64,000 bases of DNA from assembly GCA_052034005.1 (NCBI GenBank), contig JBPOJB010000018.1, positions 1-64,000 on the forward strand, given 5' to 3'. Both the position numbers and the translations under genes were made by a program. Shown in pieces: positions 27,516 through 36,139 of the stretch. The notes beneath the pieces were generated by a model. The model was not told the origin of the DNA. It did no database searches and saw nothing but the letters and a program-made list of their open reading frames with translations. Positions within the stretch are counted from its first letter, which is position 1; each line of letters starts with the position of its first letter. The DNA is from JAAYDI01 sp052034005 (GTDB taxonomy: Bacteria; Planctomycetota; Planctomycetia; Pirellulales; Pirellulaceae).

Positions 27516-28058
27516 GTGTTGTCCGTCAGACCAAGAGTGGCTGAACTCACGTTCCAGCTGTACGGGCGTTCGCTCCACCCGGAACTGTTCCAGACACACA
27601 AGTCTCAGGCTCTCCAGCGCGGCGGCTACTCGGCGAAAATCGACATCACGTCCGAGGGGCATGTCGTGACATGGCGATATGCCGGGCTCACCCTGACCGA
27701 GGTGGCGGCGTCGGCCCAGCACCCGCTGCCGCAGCGGCGGCGACTGCTAGCTTACAGGCTGCGCGGCGAACGCAGCGACCGCGTCGAGTGCCGCGGCGGC
27801 ATCGTCTACCAGACCAGCTTCCAGCTGGAGACAGTCCCGCCCGACATCTTCTGGATCTTCCAACAAGAACTGGCCGTCGACTCGCTGCGGCGCGGACTCC
27901 TGCATCGATTCGATGCGAGCGGCCGCATGGCCATGGGCGCGTTGAGCTACGTCAACGTGGAAACCCGCAATCACAGCATGATCGTCCATGCGTTCCACAC
28001 GTTTCCGGACGACTATGCCATCGTCAAGAGCCAGTCGCTGTTCGAACTGCCGCGCTGA
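27516..28058 (+). CDS. DUF2617 family protein
   Basis: A 180-aa soluble protein starting at a GTG, with GGGGGA nine bases upstream. The opening (LSVRPRVAELTFQLYGRSLHPELF) and the C-terminal FHTFPDDYAIVKSQSLFE match what I remember of the DUF2617 family, which is found mainly in planctomycetes and some actinobacteria and has no known function. No signal peptide, membrane segment or catalytic motif is visible. The promoter at 27425 serves it alone, and the downstream gene is convergent. Confidence 0.7.
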   Translation: MLSVRPRVAELTFQLYGRSLHPELFQTHKSQALQRGGYSAKIDITSEGHVVTWRYAGLTLTEVAASAQHPLPQRRRLLAYRLRGERSDRVECRGGIVYQTSFQLETVPPDIFWIFQQELAVDSLRRGLLHRFDASGRMAMGALSYVNVETRNHSMIVHAFHTFPDDYAIVKSQSLFELPR

Positions 28059-28096
28059 GACGGGGGAGGGCGATGCGCGTCTGCCAGGCGGGAAGC

Positions 28097-28891
28097 CTAC
28101 CGTGCCAGGAAGCTGCGGATCGCCTTATTCACGTGGGTGGGGTCCTCCAGGGGCGCCATGTGGCCGCTGCCGGGGATCACCACGAACTCCGCGCCGGCGA
28201 TCGCGCGGGCGATCTGTTCCATTTCCGCGAGCGTCGCGATGGCATCTTCCTGCCCGCAGACGACCAGCGTTGGCACTCGGATCTCAGGCAGCCAGGGCGT
28301 GGCGTCGACTCGCTCGGCCATGCCGCGTAATGCCGCAGCAACTCCGGCGGGCCGTGCGGCCCGCATGACCTGCTCGGTGGCCGCGACCACGTCAGGGTTC
28401 TGCCGTCTCGTGCGGTCCGCGAACAGTCTCGGCATCATCGAATCGACCAAGCCCGCCGTTCCGTCGATCGGCACGCGTTGGGCCGTCTGCCGGCGCGCTT
28501 GCGCGGCTTCCGGCGTGTCGGGCACGGACCGTGTATCGCACAGGATCAGGTGAGACAGGCGCGGGGCGTGTCGCCGCCAGAACTGCCACGCGATGTAGCC
28601 CCCCATCGAGAGCCCGCAGAAGGCCACCGGCTCGCGGATCGCCAGCACGTCCAACAGCGCCGCCAAATCGTCCGCGTACTGCGCCATCGTGACCGTCGTG
28701 TCGCGCGGATCGTCGCTCCGGCCGAATCCTCGAAGGTCCGGCGCGATCACGCGATACTCCCGCGACAGTTCGCCGAGCTGTCCCACCCACATCTGGTGGT
28801 CCAAGGGAAACCCATGCACGAGCAAAAGCGGCCTGCCCGATCCTCGTTCCACCACATGCAGGCGCGTATCACCCACCGTCAACTTGCTCAT
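28097..28891 (-). CDS. Alpha/beta hydrolase
   Basis: A 264-aa serine hydrolase. The oxyanion region HGFPLDHQMW, the nucleophile elbow GLSMGG (Ser95), the acid in VCGQEDAIA and the His in GSGHMAPLE are all present. It belongs to the group that includes 3-oxoadipate enol-lactonase and related esterases, but nothing nearby suggests an aromatic pathway, so I leave the substrate open. GGAGGTGA six bases before the ATG at 28891 fixes the start. It is the last gene of a six-gene minus-strand run and follows the DUF2752 gene by five bases. Confidence 0.88.
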   Translation of the reverse strand: MSKLTVGDTRLHVVERGSGRPLLLVHGFPLDHQMWVGQLGELSREYRVIAPDLRGFGRSDDPRDTTVTMAQYADDLAALLDVLAIREPVAFCGLSMGGYIAWQFWRRHAPRLSHLILCDTRSVPDTPEAAQARRQTAQRVPIDGTAGLVDSMMPRLFADRTRRQNPDVVAATEQVMRAARPAGVAAALRGMAERVDATPWLPEIRVPTLVVCGQEDAIATLAEMEQIARAIAGAEFVVIPGSGHMAPLEDPTHVNKAIRSFLAR

Positions 28892-28896
28892 CGAAT

Positions 28897-29421
28897 TCAC
28901 CTCCGGCAGAGGGCGATCGCACACACCCATTGCACGACCAGGATCACGATGATACCGACGGCCAGCCCGTGCTCGAGCGCGATGAAATGGTGCTCGAGCA
29001 AGCCGCGTCGGATGCGGGCGATCTGCCAGACCCGGTACGGGACCTGGGACACCACCAGGGCGAAGAACGCGATCGCGGCCGGATTGTAGCTCCAGGCATC
29101 CGCAAGGCGTCCGTGGGCCAGACTGATGAAGCCGCGTGTCATGCCGCAACCGGGACAGGGGAGCCCCGTCAGGCGACGGAACGTGCAGGTGCCCGGCAAC
29201 GGCCTGTTCAGGATCGGCACGATCACCTCTTCCCGGTCGCGGATCGAAAAAGCGGCGGACCCGGCGAGCACCCCGCCGGCCAGCGCCAGGACGGCCCAAT
29301 GGTGCCACGTGCTCGGACGGTCCCAGCCTGCCCGAAACGCCGGGCGCGTCGACCGCGCCTCGTCAGGCAGGGTCACGGGCGGGCGGCAGACCGGCGGCTG
29401 GTCGGCAAGGGGGATCGACAT
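28897..29421 (-). CDS. DUF2752 membrane protein
   Basis: A 174-aa protein with about three membrane segments (HHWAVLALAGGVLAGSAAF, IAFFALVVSQVPYRVWQI, HGLAVGIIVILVVQWVCAI). The DUF2752 signature CPGCGMTRGF is present after CTFRRLTGLP. The family is uncharacterised; the two close cysteines could bind metal or form a disulfide. The Shine-Dalgarno sequence before the ATG at 29421 is weak. It sits between the TPR protein gene and the hydrolase gene, all on the minus strand. Confidence 0.8.
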   Translation of the reverse strand: MSIPLADQPPVCRPPVTLPDEARSTRPAFRAGWDRPSTWHHWAVLALAGGVLAGSAAFSIRDREEVIVPILNRPLPGTCTFRRLTGLPCPGCGMTRGFISLAHGRLADAWSYNPAAIAFFALVVSQVPYRVWQIARIRRGLLEHHFIALEHGLAVGIIVILVVQWVCAIALCRR

Positions 29422-29462
29422 CGCACCACACACACACTGCGACGGCAGACACGGCCGGCGTC

Positions 29463-31364
29463 CTACGGAGGCTGCGGCGGTCCGCCGCCGGGGATTTTGG
29501 CGGATTCGCGCTCCGCGAGCGCCTGTTGGAACAATTCTAATTGCGCGCGCATCGTAGGGGAATGCGGCTTCGCCGCCACTGCCTGGGTCTGAAACTTCAC
29601 GGCGCTGGCGAATTCGCCTTTCGCGTAGTAGGCGCGGGCGAGCGTGTCGAGGAAGGTCGGGTGGTTTTCGAACAAGCGCAACGACTCGAGGCTGCAGCGA
29701 ATCGCCTCGTCCGGGTCCCCGCCGGCATTGGCGGCCAACCACGCCAGGTTGTTGTTGAGCAGGGCCAGCTCGCGGTCGAACTGCCCCCGCGCGGCCGCCG
29801 CCCGCGGCACGTTGTCGCCACCGTGCAGCTCCCGGATTTGCCGGCGGTAATCCTCCAGAGCCGCGTTGACACGCGCGCGCGTTTCATTCCTCCAGGCCTC
29901 GTCCGCCTGCGGCAGCTGGTACATGGCAATCAACAGTTCAATATCGAAGGGGTCGTGCTGATAGCCCTCCAGCAGCAGTTCGCGTTGCCGCGCCACATGA
30001 CCTTGTTGCGCCTCGTGGTCCGCGTAGAAGAATAACATCCGGGACCTTGTCGAGGCGAGTTCGCGTCCGAGTTCCTCCTCCACGAGCATCTGCAGGTCCT
30101 GGCTGCCTGTGACACTGTCAATGACCTCCTTGAGCACATCGCCCGCAGCCTGGCTTTTGTGCTGGTCGAAAAGCAGCTCCGCCAGGTAATACTTCGCGCG
30201 GATGGCCGAGAGCGGCTCCGTGTTGATCGCCTTGGCCACGTGACGGTACTCCAGCTCGGCCGAGTCGAACAGCCCGTCCTGCTCCAGATGAGCCGCCATT
30301 TCGATGTGCCGCTCCAGTTCGTCCGGTGTCGCCTCCAGAGCCTGTTGCGCGGTCTTGTCCGCCTGCTGCTGGTCACCCATGTGCCGGTAGGCGTCCGCCA
30401 ACCGATACAGCAGCAACGGACTGCGCCGGAATGTCTCCGGGAACTGCGCGGCGATCTCCGTGACGATCTGCCAGCTCTGGCGGTCGCGGAACCAGTCGAC
30501 CGCATCGAGCACTTCCAGCGGCGTGTTGTTGAGCAGGCCGGTCATCGCCCTCATCACGGAGCGCGATTCGTCCGGCTTCTTCCAACGCGCAAGCTGATCG
30601 GCGTACCACTTGAGCAGGTCGCGCGTGATCTCCCGGCTGGTCTGGTCCGAGGAGTCGACCAGGCATGCCTGCTCCCGATCCACGAGCGCCCGCCATCGAT
30701 CCGCAGCGGCCGGATCCTGCTGAAGCACAGCGACATACGCCCGCAGCCAGTGGGCAGCCGTGCGCCGGCTCGTCCCCATGTATTTCAGGAGCGACTGGCT
30801 GAACTCCTGCAGATCGGCCGCGTCGGGCGGCACGGCCAGACCCATGATGAGCAGCGCCGTGTGTTTCGAGAGCTTCTCGGATGCTTCATACCGGGCCACG
30901 CGGCACAGCGGCCGCAAGGCCTGTTCGCCCCCCAGCAACGCCAGCTGATCGACCTGACTGCGCCGATCGCTCTCCGGCCGATCGCCGTATCCCTGCAACT
31001 GCTGCCGGACGGCCGGCGGATCGTCGTCACTTGCCCAGGTGACCTGCATGGTCCGCACCAGATACCGAGCGCTCATCGCGATCTCAATGTCGTCGCTGTC
31101 TTGAGCTTCGTTGAGCGCGTCGAACGCGTCAAGTTGCAGGCGTTGGAGTTCCGCCTGTGCCCGCTGGCGCGTGGCGTACTCCGGCGCGCCCAGCTGCTCA
31201 ATCAACTCGGCGATCCGCGCCTCCAGCTGCACCGTGTCCGGCGCGGCCGGATTCGTCGCACCGTCGTCGCCCCATGCGCCCCACGCGCCCCCGGCGACGA
31301 CGAGCGCTGCCCAGAGCACGCCCGCCGCCCGGCCCCCCAGCCGGCCATCTGCCTGATGCGCCAT
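29463..31364 (-). CDS. Secreted TPR-repeat protein
   Basis: A 633-aa protein with a signal peptide (AGVLWAALVVAGGAWGAWG). The region at about 45-90 (LGAPEYATRQRAQAELQRLQ) has the planctomycete lead-in motif also seen in the 5403-6653 protein. Tetratricopeptide-like helix pairs occupy roughly 290-620; good units are LLYRLADAYRHMGDQQQADKTAQQAL and TFLDTLARAYYAKGEFASAVKFQTQA. It is probably a periplasmic scaffold protein; no catalytic motif is visible. GAGGTG is six bases before the ATG at 31364. It follows the response regulator gene on the same strand. Confidence 0.8.
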   Translation of the reverse strand: MAHQADGRLGGRAAGVLWAALVVAGGAWGAWGDDGATNPAAPDTVQLEARIAELIEQLGAPEYATRQRAQAELQRLQLDAFDALNEAQDSDDIEIAMSARYLVRTMQVTWASDDDPPAVRQQLQGYGDRPESDRRSQVDQLALLGGEQALRPLCRVARYEASEKLSKHTALLIMGLAVPPDAADLQEFSQSLLKYMGTSRRTAAHWLRAYVAVLQQDPAAADRWRALVDREQACLVDSSDQTSREITRDLLKWYADQLARWKKPDESRSVMRAMTGLLNNTPLEVLDAVDWFRDRQSWQIVTEIAAQFPETFRRSPLLLYRLADAYRHMGDQQQADKTAQQALEATPDELERHIEMAAHLEQDGLFDSAELEYRHVAKAINTEPLSAIRAKYYLAELLFDQHKSQAAGDVLKEVIDSVTGSQDLQMLVEEELGRELASTRSRMLFFYADHEAQQGHVARQRELLLEGYQHDPFDIELLIAMYQLPQADEAWRNETRARVNAALEDYRRQIRELHGGDNVPRAAAARGQFDRELALLNNNLAWLAANAGGDPDEAIRCSLESLRLFENHPTFLDTLARAYYAKGEFASAVKFQTQAVAAKPHSPTMRAQLELFQQALAERESAKIPGGGPPQPP

Positions 31365-31436
31365 GTGACACCTCACCGCGCGGCTGCGCTGCGCCATCCT
31401 CCCCGGCCGACGCGACCAACTTCCAGCCGCAGACGC

Positions 31437-31886
31437 TCAGTCCTCGCCACCACCGTAAGACTCTTCCATCTCCTCGATGTAGCGCCGCAACCGCTCGTTC
31501 TCGTCCTCCACGTCCTTGAGTCGCAGCATGTTCTGCACGCGCTTGACCAACTCCACTTTCTGGACCGGCTTGGACAGGAAATCATCGGTGCCGGCCGCCA
31601 CCGCCCGCTCGATGTCGCCCCGCTCGTCGAGCGCCGTGACCATCAGGATCATGATGCGCCGCATCCGCGGGTCTTCCTTGATCTTCTTACAGACTTCGAA
31701 GCCGTTGAGTTTCGGCATCATGACGTCCAGCAGGATCAAGTCCGGCTGGAAGGATGCCACTTTGTCCAGCGTATCCTGGCCGTCGACCGCCATGCAGACT
31801 TCGCAGTCGATATCGGCGAGGTAGGCTTCGAGCAGTTCACAGTTTGCCACGTTGTCGTCGGCGATCAGGATCTTCGGATCTGCCAT
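31437..31886 (-). CDS. Single-domain response regulator with coiled-coil tail
   Basis: A 149-aa CheY-like receiver protein. Phospho-acceptor Asp54 (LILLDVMMP), acidic pair Asp10-Asp11, Thr84 and Lys106 (FLSKPVQ) are all present, so it should be phosphorylated normally. There is no DNA-binding domain; the last 30 residues form a charged helix (LKDVEDENERLRRYIEEMEE). No histidine kinase gene is nearby, so its partner is elsewhere. GGAGGGGAG before the ATG at 31886 sets the start. It lies 23 bases downstream of glyA on the same strand. Confidence 0.88.
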   Translation of the reverse strand: MADPKILIADDNVANCELLEAYLADIDCEVCMAVDGQDTLDKVASFQPDLILLDVMMPKLNGFEVCKKIKEDPRMRRIMILMVTALDERGDIERAVAAGTDDFLSKPVQKVELVKRVQNMLRLKDVEDENERLRRYIEEMEESYGGGED

Positions 31887-31909
31887 CAGCTGCTCCCCTC
31901 CTGCCCGGT

Positions 31910-33163
31910 TCATGTTGCCCCGATCGCCGCCGTCGGCACCGGGAATTGCGCGCAGAGATCCCGCACTTCACCCCGGACCTGCTGCTGCAGGGCGGCGTCG
32001 TCCGGCGCTCGCAACACCTGCAGCATCCACTGGCCGATCCGCCGCATCTCATCGCGCCCCATGCCGCGCGTCGTCAGGGCGGGAGTCCCGATCCGGATCC
32101 CGGATGGATCCAACGGCTTCCGCTGGTCGAACGGGATCATGTTCTTGTTGACGGTGATCCCGCACTGCTCGAGCACCCGCTCCGCGACCTTGCCGGTCAC
32201 GCCCAGCGGTGTGACATCCGCCAGCATCAGGTGGTTGTCCGTGCCGCCGCTGATCAGCTGCAGGCCGCCGGTCTGCAGGACGTCGGCCAGCACCTGGGCG
32301 TTGTCGATGATCGCTCGGGCGTAGCTCCGGAAGCCGTCGGCCATCGCTTCCCGGAAACAGACCGCTTTGGCGGCGATGATGTGCATCAGCGGCCCGCCCT
32401 GCGTCCCGGGGAACACGCTGCGGTTGATCTCCGTGCCGTACTCGGACTTGCACAGGATCAGGCCGGCACGTGGGCCGCGGAGCGTCTTGTGTGTTGTGCT
32501 GGTGACGAAGTCCGACACCGGGACCGGATTGTGGTGCAGCCCGGCCGCCACCAGGCCCGCGTAGTGTGCCATGTCCACAAACAGTCTTGCACCCACCTCC
32601 CGCGCAATGTCGGCGAACCGGTCGTGAGGGATCTCGCGCGGATAGGCGCTCGCCCCCGCCACAATCATCTTCGGGCGGTGCTCGCGCGCCAAACGCGCCA
32701 CCTGATCGAAGTCGATCCGGTGCGTGTCGCGAGTCACACCGTAGCTGATGAACCGGTACAGCCGCCCGGAGATGTTCAGGTGCATGCCGTGAGTCAAGTG
32801 GCCGCCGTGAGCCAGGTCCAGCCCCAGGACCGTGTCGCCGGGCTGGAGGACCGTCAGGTAGACCGCCATGTTCGCTTGCGAACCGGAGTGGGGCTGCACG
32901 TTGGCGAACTCCGCCCCGAACAACGCCTTGGCCCGCCGCCGGGCCAGGTCTTCCACCGTGTCCACGAACTCGCAGCCACCATAGTACCGACGCCCGGGAT
33001 AGCCCTCCGCGTACTTGTTGGTCAACACGCTCCCGGCCGCCTGCATCACCGCCGGGCTCGTGTAGTTCTCGCTCGCGATCATCTCCAGGCCGTCCTGCTG
33101 ACGCCGCTCTTCACCAGCAATGGCCGCCCACACCTCGGGGTCTTCTCGTTCAAGGTCATTCAT
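31910..33163 (-). CDS. glyA: Serine hydroxymethyltransferase
   Basis: A 417-aa PLP enzyme that interconverts serine and glycine and charges tetrahydrofolate with one-carbon units. The PLP-binding Lys226 in STTHKTLRGPRAG, the MIASENYTSPAV start, and the HGGHLTHG substrate region are clear, and the length is standard. The ATG at 33163 is preferred over an upstream in-frame GTG at 33172. It is followed by the response regulator gene after 23 bases, so the two may be cotranscribed. Confidence 0.97.
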   Translation of the reverse strand: MNDLEREDPEVWAAIAGEERRQQDGLEMIASENYTSPAVMQAAGSVLTNKYAEGYPGRRYYGGCEFVDTVEDLARRRAKALFGAEFANVQPHSGSQANMAVYLTVLQPGDTVLGLDLAHGGHLTHGMHLNISGRLYRFISYGVTRDTHRIDFDQVARLAREHRPKMIVAGASAYPREIPHDRFADIAREVGARLFVDMAHYAGLVAAGLHHNPVPVSDFVTSTTHKTLRGPRAGLILCKSEYGTEINRSVFPGTQGGPLMHIIAAKAVCFREAMADGFRSYARAIIDNAQVLADVLQTGGLQLISGGTDNHLMLADVTPLGVTGKVAERVLEQCGITVNKNMIPFDQRKPLDPSGIRIGTPALTTRGMGRDEMRRIGQWMLQVLRAPDDAALQQQVRGEVRDLCAQFPVPTAAIGAT

Positions 33164-33299
33164 CGATCGCACTTGCCTCTCAAGTGTGGATAGACTGCCG
33201 GCCCCTCACGCGGGATGGGCACCTTGCCGGACGGGCAGTAACGACAGGCTGACAGCCTCTCCCGCGTCGCGTGCATTGTTGGGGCGCTGGGTAGGTTCG

Positions 33300-34919
33300 T
33301 CAATTGGGGGCCGCCGCGCAGCAAATCCGTACGCTCAACTCGCCGTCGTTGTCCGCCAGGTCCGCCGGCGCCTCATTGATGCGCAAAAACAGAGTGCCGG
33401 ACTCCTCGAACGTGACCTCCGCGCCCAAACCGATGGCCCGCGGCCGCGTCAGCGGCGAGTCCCCCGTGAGCGGCTGGGATAGGTCGCTGACCGCCGCGAG
33501 CAGCATCCCCAGCGGCCGACCTTCGTAATAGCGGATCGTCACGCCGCCCGGCTCGCACCACCAGATGGCCGGCTCGCGGGCCACCTGGTACCGCCCGGAC
33601 GCCTCCAGATGATAAGGTGTCCGGGCCGTGACGTTCACTCCGGACGACTGCCAGCCGCGATCGGCGCGGATCCGGACCTCCTGCGTGCCGATCAGGTCCC
33701 GGCCGGGCGGATCGTAGATGATCGCTTCGCGACGCAGGTCGTATCCGTAGTCGAGGTGTTGCACAAACAACTGCCACTGTTCGATCAACTGCCGGCGATC
33801 GGGCTCGAACAGCCGCGAACACTCCGCGGAAAAAGCGGTCAAGCTGTCTCGTACATGGTCGGGGAGCCGACGGAACCGGGCGGAGAATTGTGGATGGCCG
33901 TCCAGGAACGCGGCCGCCGCCCAGCACCATGCGTACGGCTCGTTTTCCAAGTGGGCCGTCGGGCCGTAGGCCTCAATCGCCTCGAGCGTCATGCTGCGCC
34001 CTTGGCTGACAGCCTCCTTGACCATCTTGATTCGGCCCCACTCAGGCACCTCGTCACGAGTCCGTGGGAAGTAGGCCAGTTGCAGCCGGCCATCCTGCCA
34101 ACGGTGCGTACCCATCAGCTCGGCAATCCCTTCCATGTACCAAGGCGGGCCGCAACTCAAGAGGAGTGTATTCATGAAGGCGTGCGTTCCTTCATGCAGC
34201 AGCAGGTGGCGGCGGTAATAGGCGCTCGGCTGCTCGTGGATCCAGATCACAGGACCACGCTGATAACCGTTGGGAAACGGCGGCAGATCATCGGGCAACA
34301 GGCCAGCGGACTCAAACCGCTCCGGACGGCCCATGAGGCAAACCGTCACCTTCCAGTCCAGCACCCGGGCGGGGGCGACCCGAAAATACTCCTGCCACGG
34401 GTCGACCGCCGCATCAAACACCTGCGGCAACTCGTCGACCTCCGGTTGGGCCGGCAGGTCGGTGTACAACACCAGATGCCGGCCCTCAAGTTGACGGACA
34501 CCGGCCGCCCTGAGCTGCTGCGAGTCGACCATGATCGGCGGCGGGATCGTAGGCAGGACCGCCGACCGATCGTCCGCCGGCAGAGGATCTCCGATCGTCG
34601 GCGGAAGCCCCTCAGTCGGCGCGGGAATATCCTCGGGCGGCGGCGACGGTGAGGGAGCCTTCCGGCGCGCTTGCGCGACCGCCACGCGGCCCCGCCCCGC
34701 GTGTCCGGCGGCTGCGCCGCCGCGCGTCGCCGCCGAGTCGTGGCCGGTCGGCGCCGAGCGGGGCGATTCACGGCAGGCGAGCAACGGCCCTGCGAGCAAC
34801 ACCACCAGTGCCCACCGGGCGATCGCGATTCGGTTCGCGAGTCGCCCCGGCTGACCGCCGGGAACCGGCCCCCGCTGCAGTCGTGATCGCGATCTGGTGT
34901 CCAGCATATTCACCTGCAT
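33300..34919 (-). CDS. HExxH lipoprotein with C-terminal carbohydrate-binding-like domain
   Basis: A protein of about 539 aa with a lipobox-like signal (LVVLLAGPLLAC) and a long Pro-rich linker (about 90-135). The zinc-protease motif HEGTHAFMN is followed by WYMEGIAELMGTH, whose Glu could be the third ligand; this is the planctomycete DUF1570-like layout. The C-terminal 130 residues (GWQSSGVNVTARTPYHLEASGRYQV, GGVTIRYYEGRPLGMLLAAV, GTLFLRINEAP) resemble the PA-IL/LecA-like sandwich found at the end of many planctomycete proteins; this is inference. The start is uncertain: ATGs at 34961, 34919 and 34907 are in frame, and 34919 has the best upstream sequence. Confidence 0.72.
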   Translation of the reverse strand: MQVNMLDTRSRSRLQRGPVPGGQPGRLANRIAIARWALVVLLAGPLLACRESPRSAPTGHDSAATRGGAAAGHAGRGRVAVAQARRKAPSPSPPPEDIPAPTEGLPPTIGDPLPADDRSAVLPTIPPPIMVDSQQLRAAGVRQLEGRHLVLYTDLPAQPEVDELPQVFDAAVDPWQEYFRVAPARVLDWKVTVCLMGRPERFESAGLLPDDLPPFPNGYQRGPVIWIHEQPSAYYRRHLLLHEGTHAFMNTLLLSCGPPWYMEGIAELMGTHRWQDGRLQLAYFPRTRDEVPEWGRIKMVKEAVSQGRSMTLEAIEAYGPTAHLENEPYAWCWAAAAFLDGHPQFSARFRRLPDHVRDSLTAFSAECSRLFEPDRRQLIEQWQLFVQHLDYGYDLRREAIIYDPPGRDLIGTQEVRIRADRGWQSSGVNVTARTPYHLEASGRYQVAREPAIWWCEPGGVTIRYYEGRPLGMLLAAVSDLSQPLTGDSPLTRPRAIGLGAEVTFEESGTLFLRINEAPADLADNDGELSVRICCAAAPN

Positions 34920-35080
34920 TTCCTCGATCCCGCCACCATCGGCCAACCTCCAATTGGCCATCCACCATCACCATTCTGGCCGGATGGACCCCGATTGTGC
35001 AACCAACGCGGCACGCGCGCCGCGGCTCACGGGTTACAATGCCCGGAGAGCCAGACTCTGAAGTGTATCCCACGCGTGAC

Positions 35081-35101
35081 AGGCTGGAAGCGTATCCCAC
35101 G
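35081..35101 (+). repeat. Dispersed 20-bp motif, copy 1
   Basis: GGCTGGAAGCGTATCCCACG (35082-35101) matches 18 of 20 bases of 49291-49310. A third, weaker copy (CTGAAGTGTATCCCACG) ends 26 bases earlier at 35075. All lie outside coding sequence. Confidence 0.55.
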
Positions 35102-35110
35102 AGGACGAGA

Positions 35111-36136
35111 ATGATGCGGAAGCGACGACGAGCCGTGGTGCTGGCCGGATGGTGCTGTATCCTGGCCGGCTGTTGGCAGGCGAGCGACCGGGAGGTGGTC
35201 GTCTATTCGGCGCTGGACGCCGAGTTTGCGAAGCCTATCCTGGATCAGTATGCTCAGGAGCACGCCGTCGATGTGCGGCCGGTTTTCGACGTCGAATCCA
35301 CCAAGACGGTCGGCCTGGTGACGCGCATCCTCGAGGAGCGGAATCAGCCGCGCTGTGATCTGTTCTGGAACAACGAGATCCTGCATACGCTGCGACTGGA
35401 GAAACAGGGGCTGCTGGAGGCCTACTCGTCGCCGGCCGCGGCGGGGTTTCCGGAGAACTATCGGTCGTCCGGCGGGTTCTGGCACGGGTTTGCAGCCCGG
35501 GCGCGGGTGCTGATTGTCAACACCCAGCGGATGGAGCCGGACACCTATCCGCGGTCGATCGAGGACCTGGTCGACCCGCGGTGGAAAGGTCAAGTCGCGA
35601 TCGCCAAGCCGTTGTTCGGCACGACGGCAACGCATGCCAGCGTCCTGTTCGCCTGCTGGGGCGAGGCCCGGGCGCGGGACTTCTTCCGCCAACTGAAGGA
35701 GAACGCGCAGGTGCTCAGTGGCAACAAGCAAGTGGCGTTGATGGTCGGCCGTGGCGACGCGGCATTCGGGCTGACCGACACGGATGACGCGATCATCGAG
35801 CAGGAAGCAGGCCGACCGGTCGCGATCATCTATCCGGACCAGCAGGAGGGCGGGCTCGGCACGCTGTTCATCCCGAACACCATCGCGATCGTCCGGGGCG
35901 GCCCGCACCCGGAGCAGGCCCGGTCATTGGTCGACTTCCTGCTCAGCGCGCCGGTGGAAGCCCAGCTGGCACAAGGCCCGAGCGCTCAGTTCCCGGTCAA
36001 TCCGGAGGTCTCGGTCCGCTCACGGGCCGCCCCGGACGCGCTGCCACGCTGGATGGAGGTCGATTTCGTCGCGGCGGCCGACCAGTGGGAGCGCGCCGCG
36101 GCGTTCCTGCGCGAGCTGTATGCCTCGGTCGAATAG
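35111..36136 (+). CDS. Iron(III)-binding-type extracellular solute-binding lipoprotein
   Basis: A 341-aa substrate-binding protein of the FbpA/thiamine-type cluster. The lipobox LAGC is at residues 16-19, followed by VVVYSALDAEFAKPILDQY, then DLFWNNE, SIEDLVDPRWKGQVAIAKP and the C-terminal PNTIAIVRGGPHPEQARSLVDFLL. Family members deliver Fe3+ to an ABC importer. No permease or ATPase gene is adjacent: the next gene is a convergent helicase, only three bases away. It may serve a transporter encoded elsewhere. GAGGA precedes the ATG at 35111. Confidence 0.88.
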   Translation: MMRKRRRAVVLAGWCCILAGCWQASDREVVVYSALDAEFAKPILDQYAQEHAVDVRPVFDVESTKTVGLVTRILEERNQPRCDLFWNNEILHTLRLEKQGLLEAYSSPAAAGFPENYRSSGGFWHGFAARARVLIVNTQRMEPDTYPRSIEDLVDPRWKGQVAIAKPLFGTTATHASVLFACWGEARARDFFRQLKENAQVLSGNKQVALMVGRGDAAFGLTDTDDAIIEQEAGRPVAIIYPDQQEGGLGTLFIPNTIAIVRGGPHPEQARSLVDFLLSAPVEAQLAQGPSAQFPVNPEVSVRSRAAPDALPRWMEVDFVAAADQWERAAAFLRELYASVE

Positions 36137-36139
36137 CGT

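Noticed and set aside
28889..29308. N-terminal extension of the alpha/beta hydrolase to 403 residues
   Set aside because: The extension overlaps the DUF2752 gene in another frame, and GGAGGTGA before the ATG at 28891 gives a start that matches the family.
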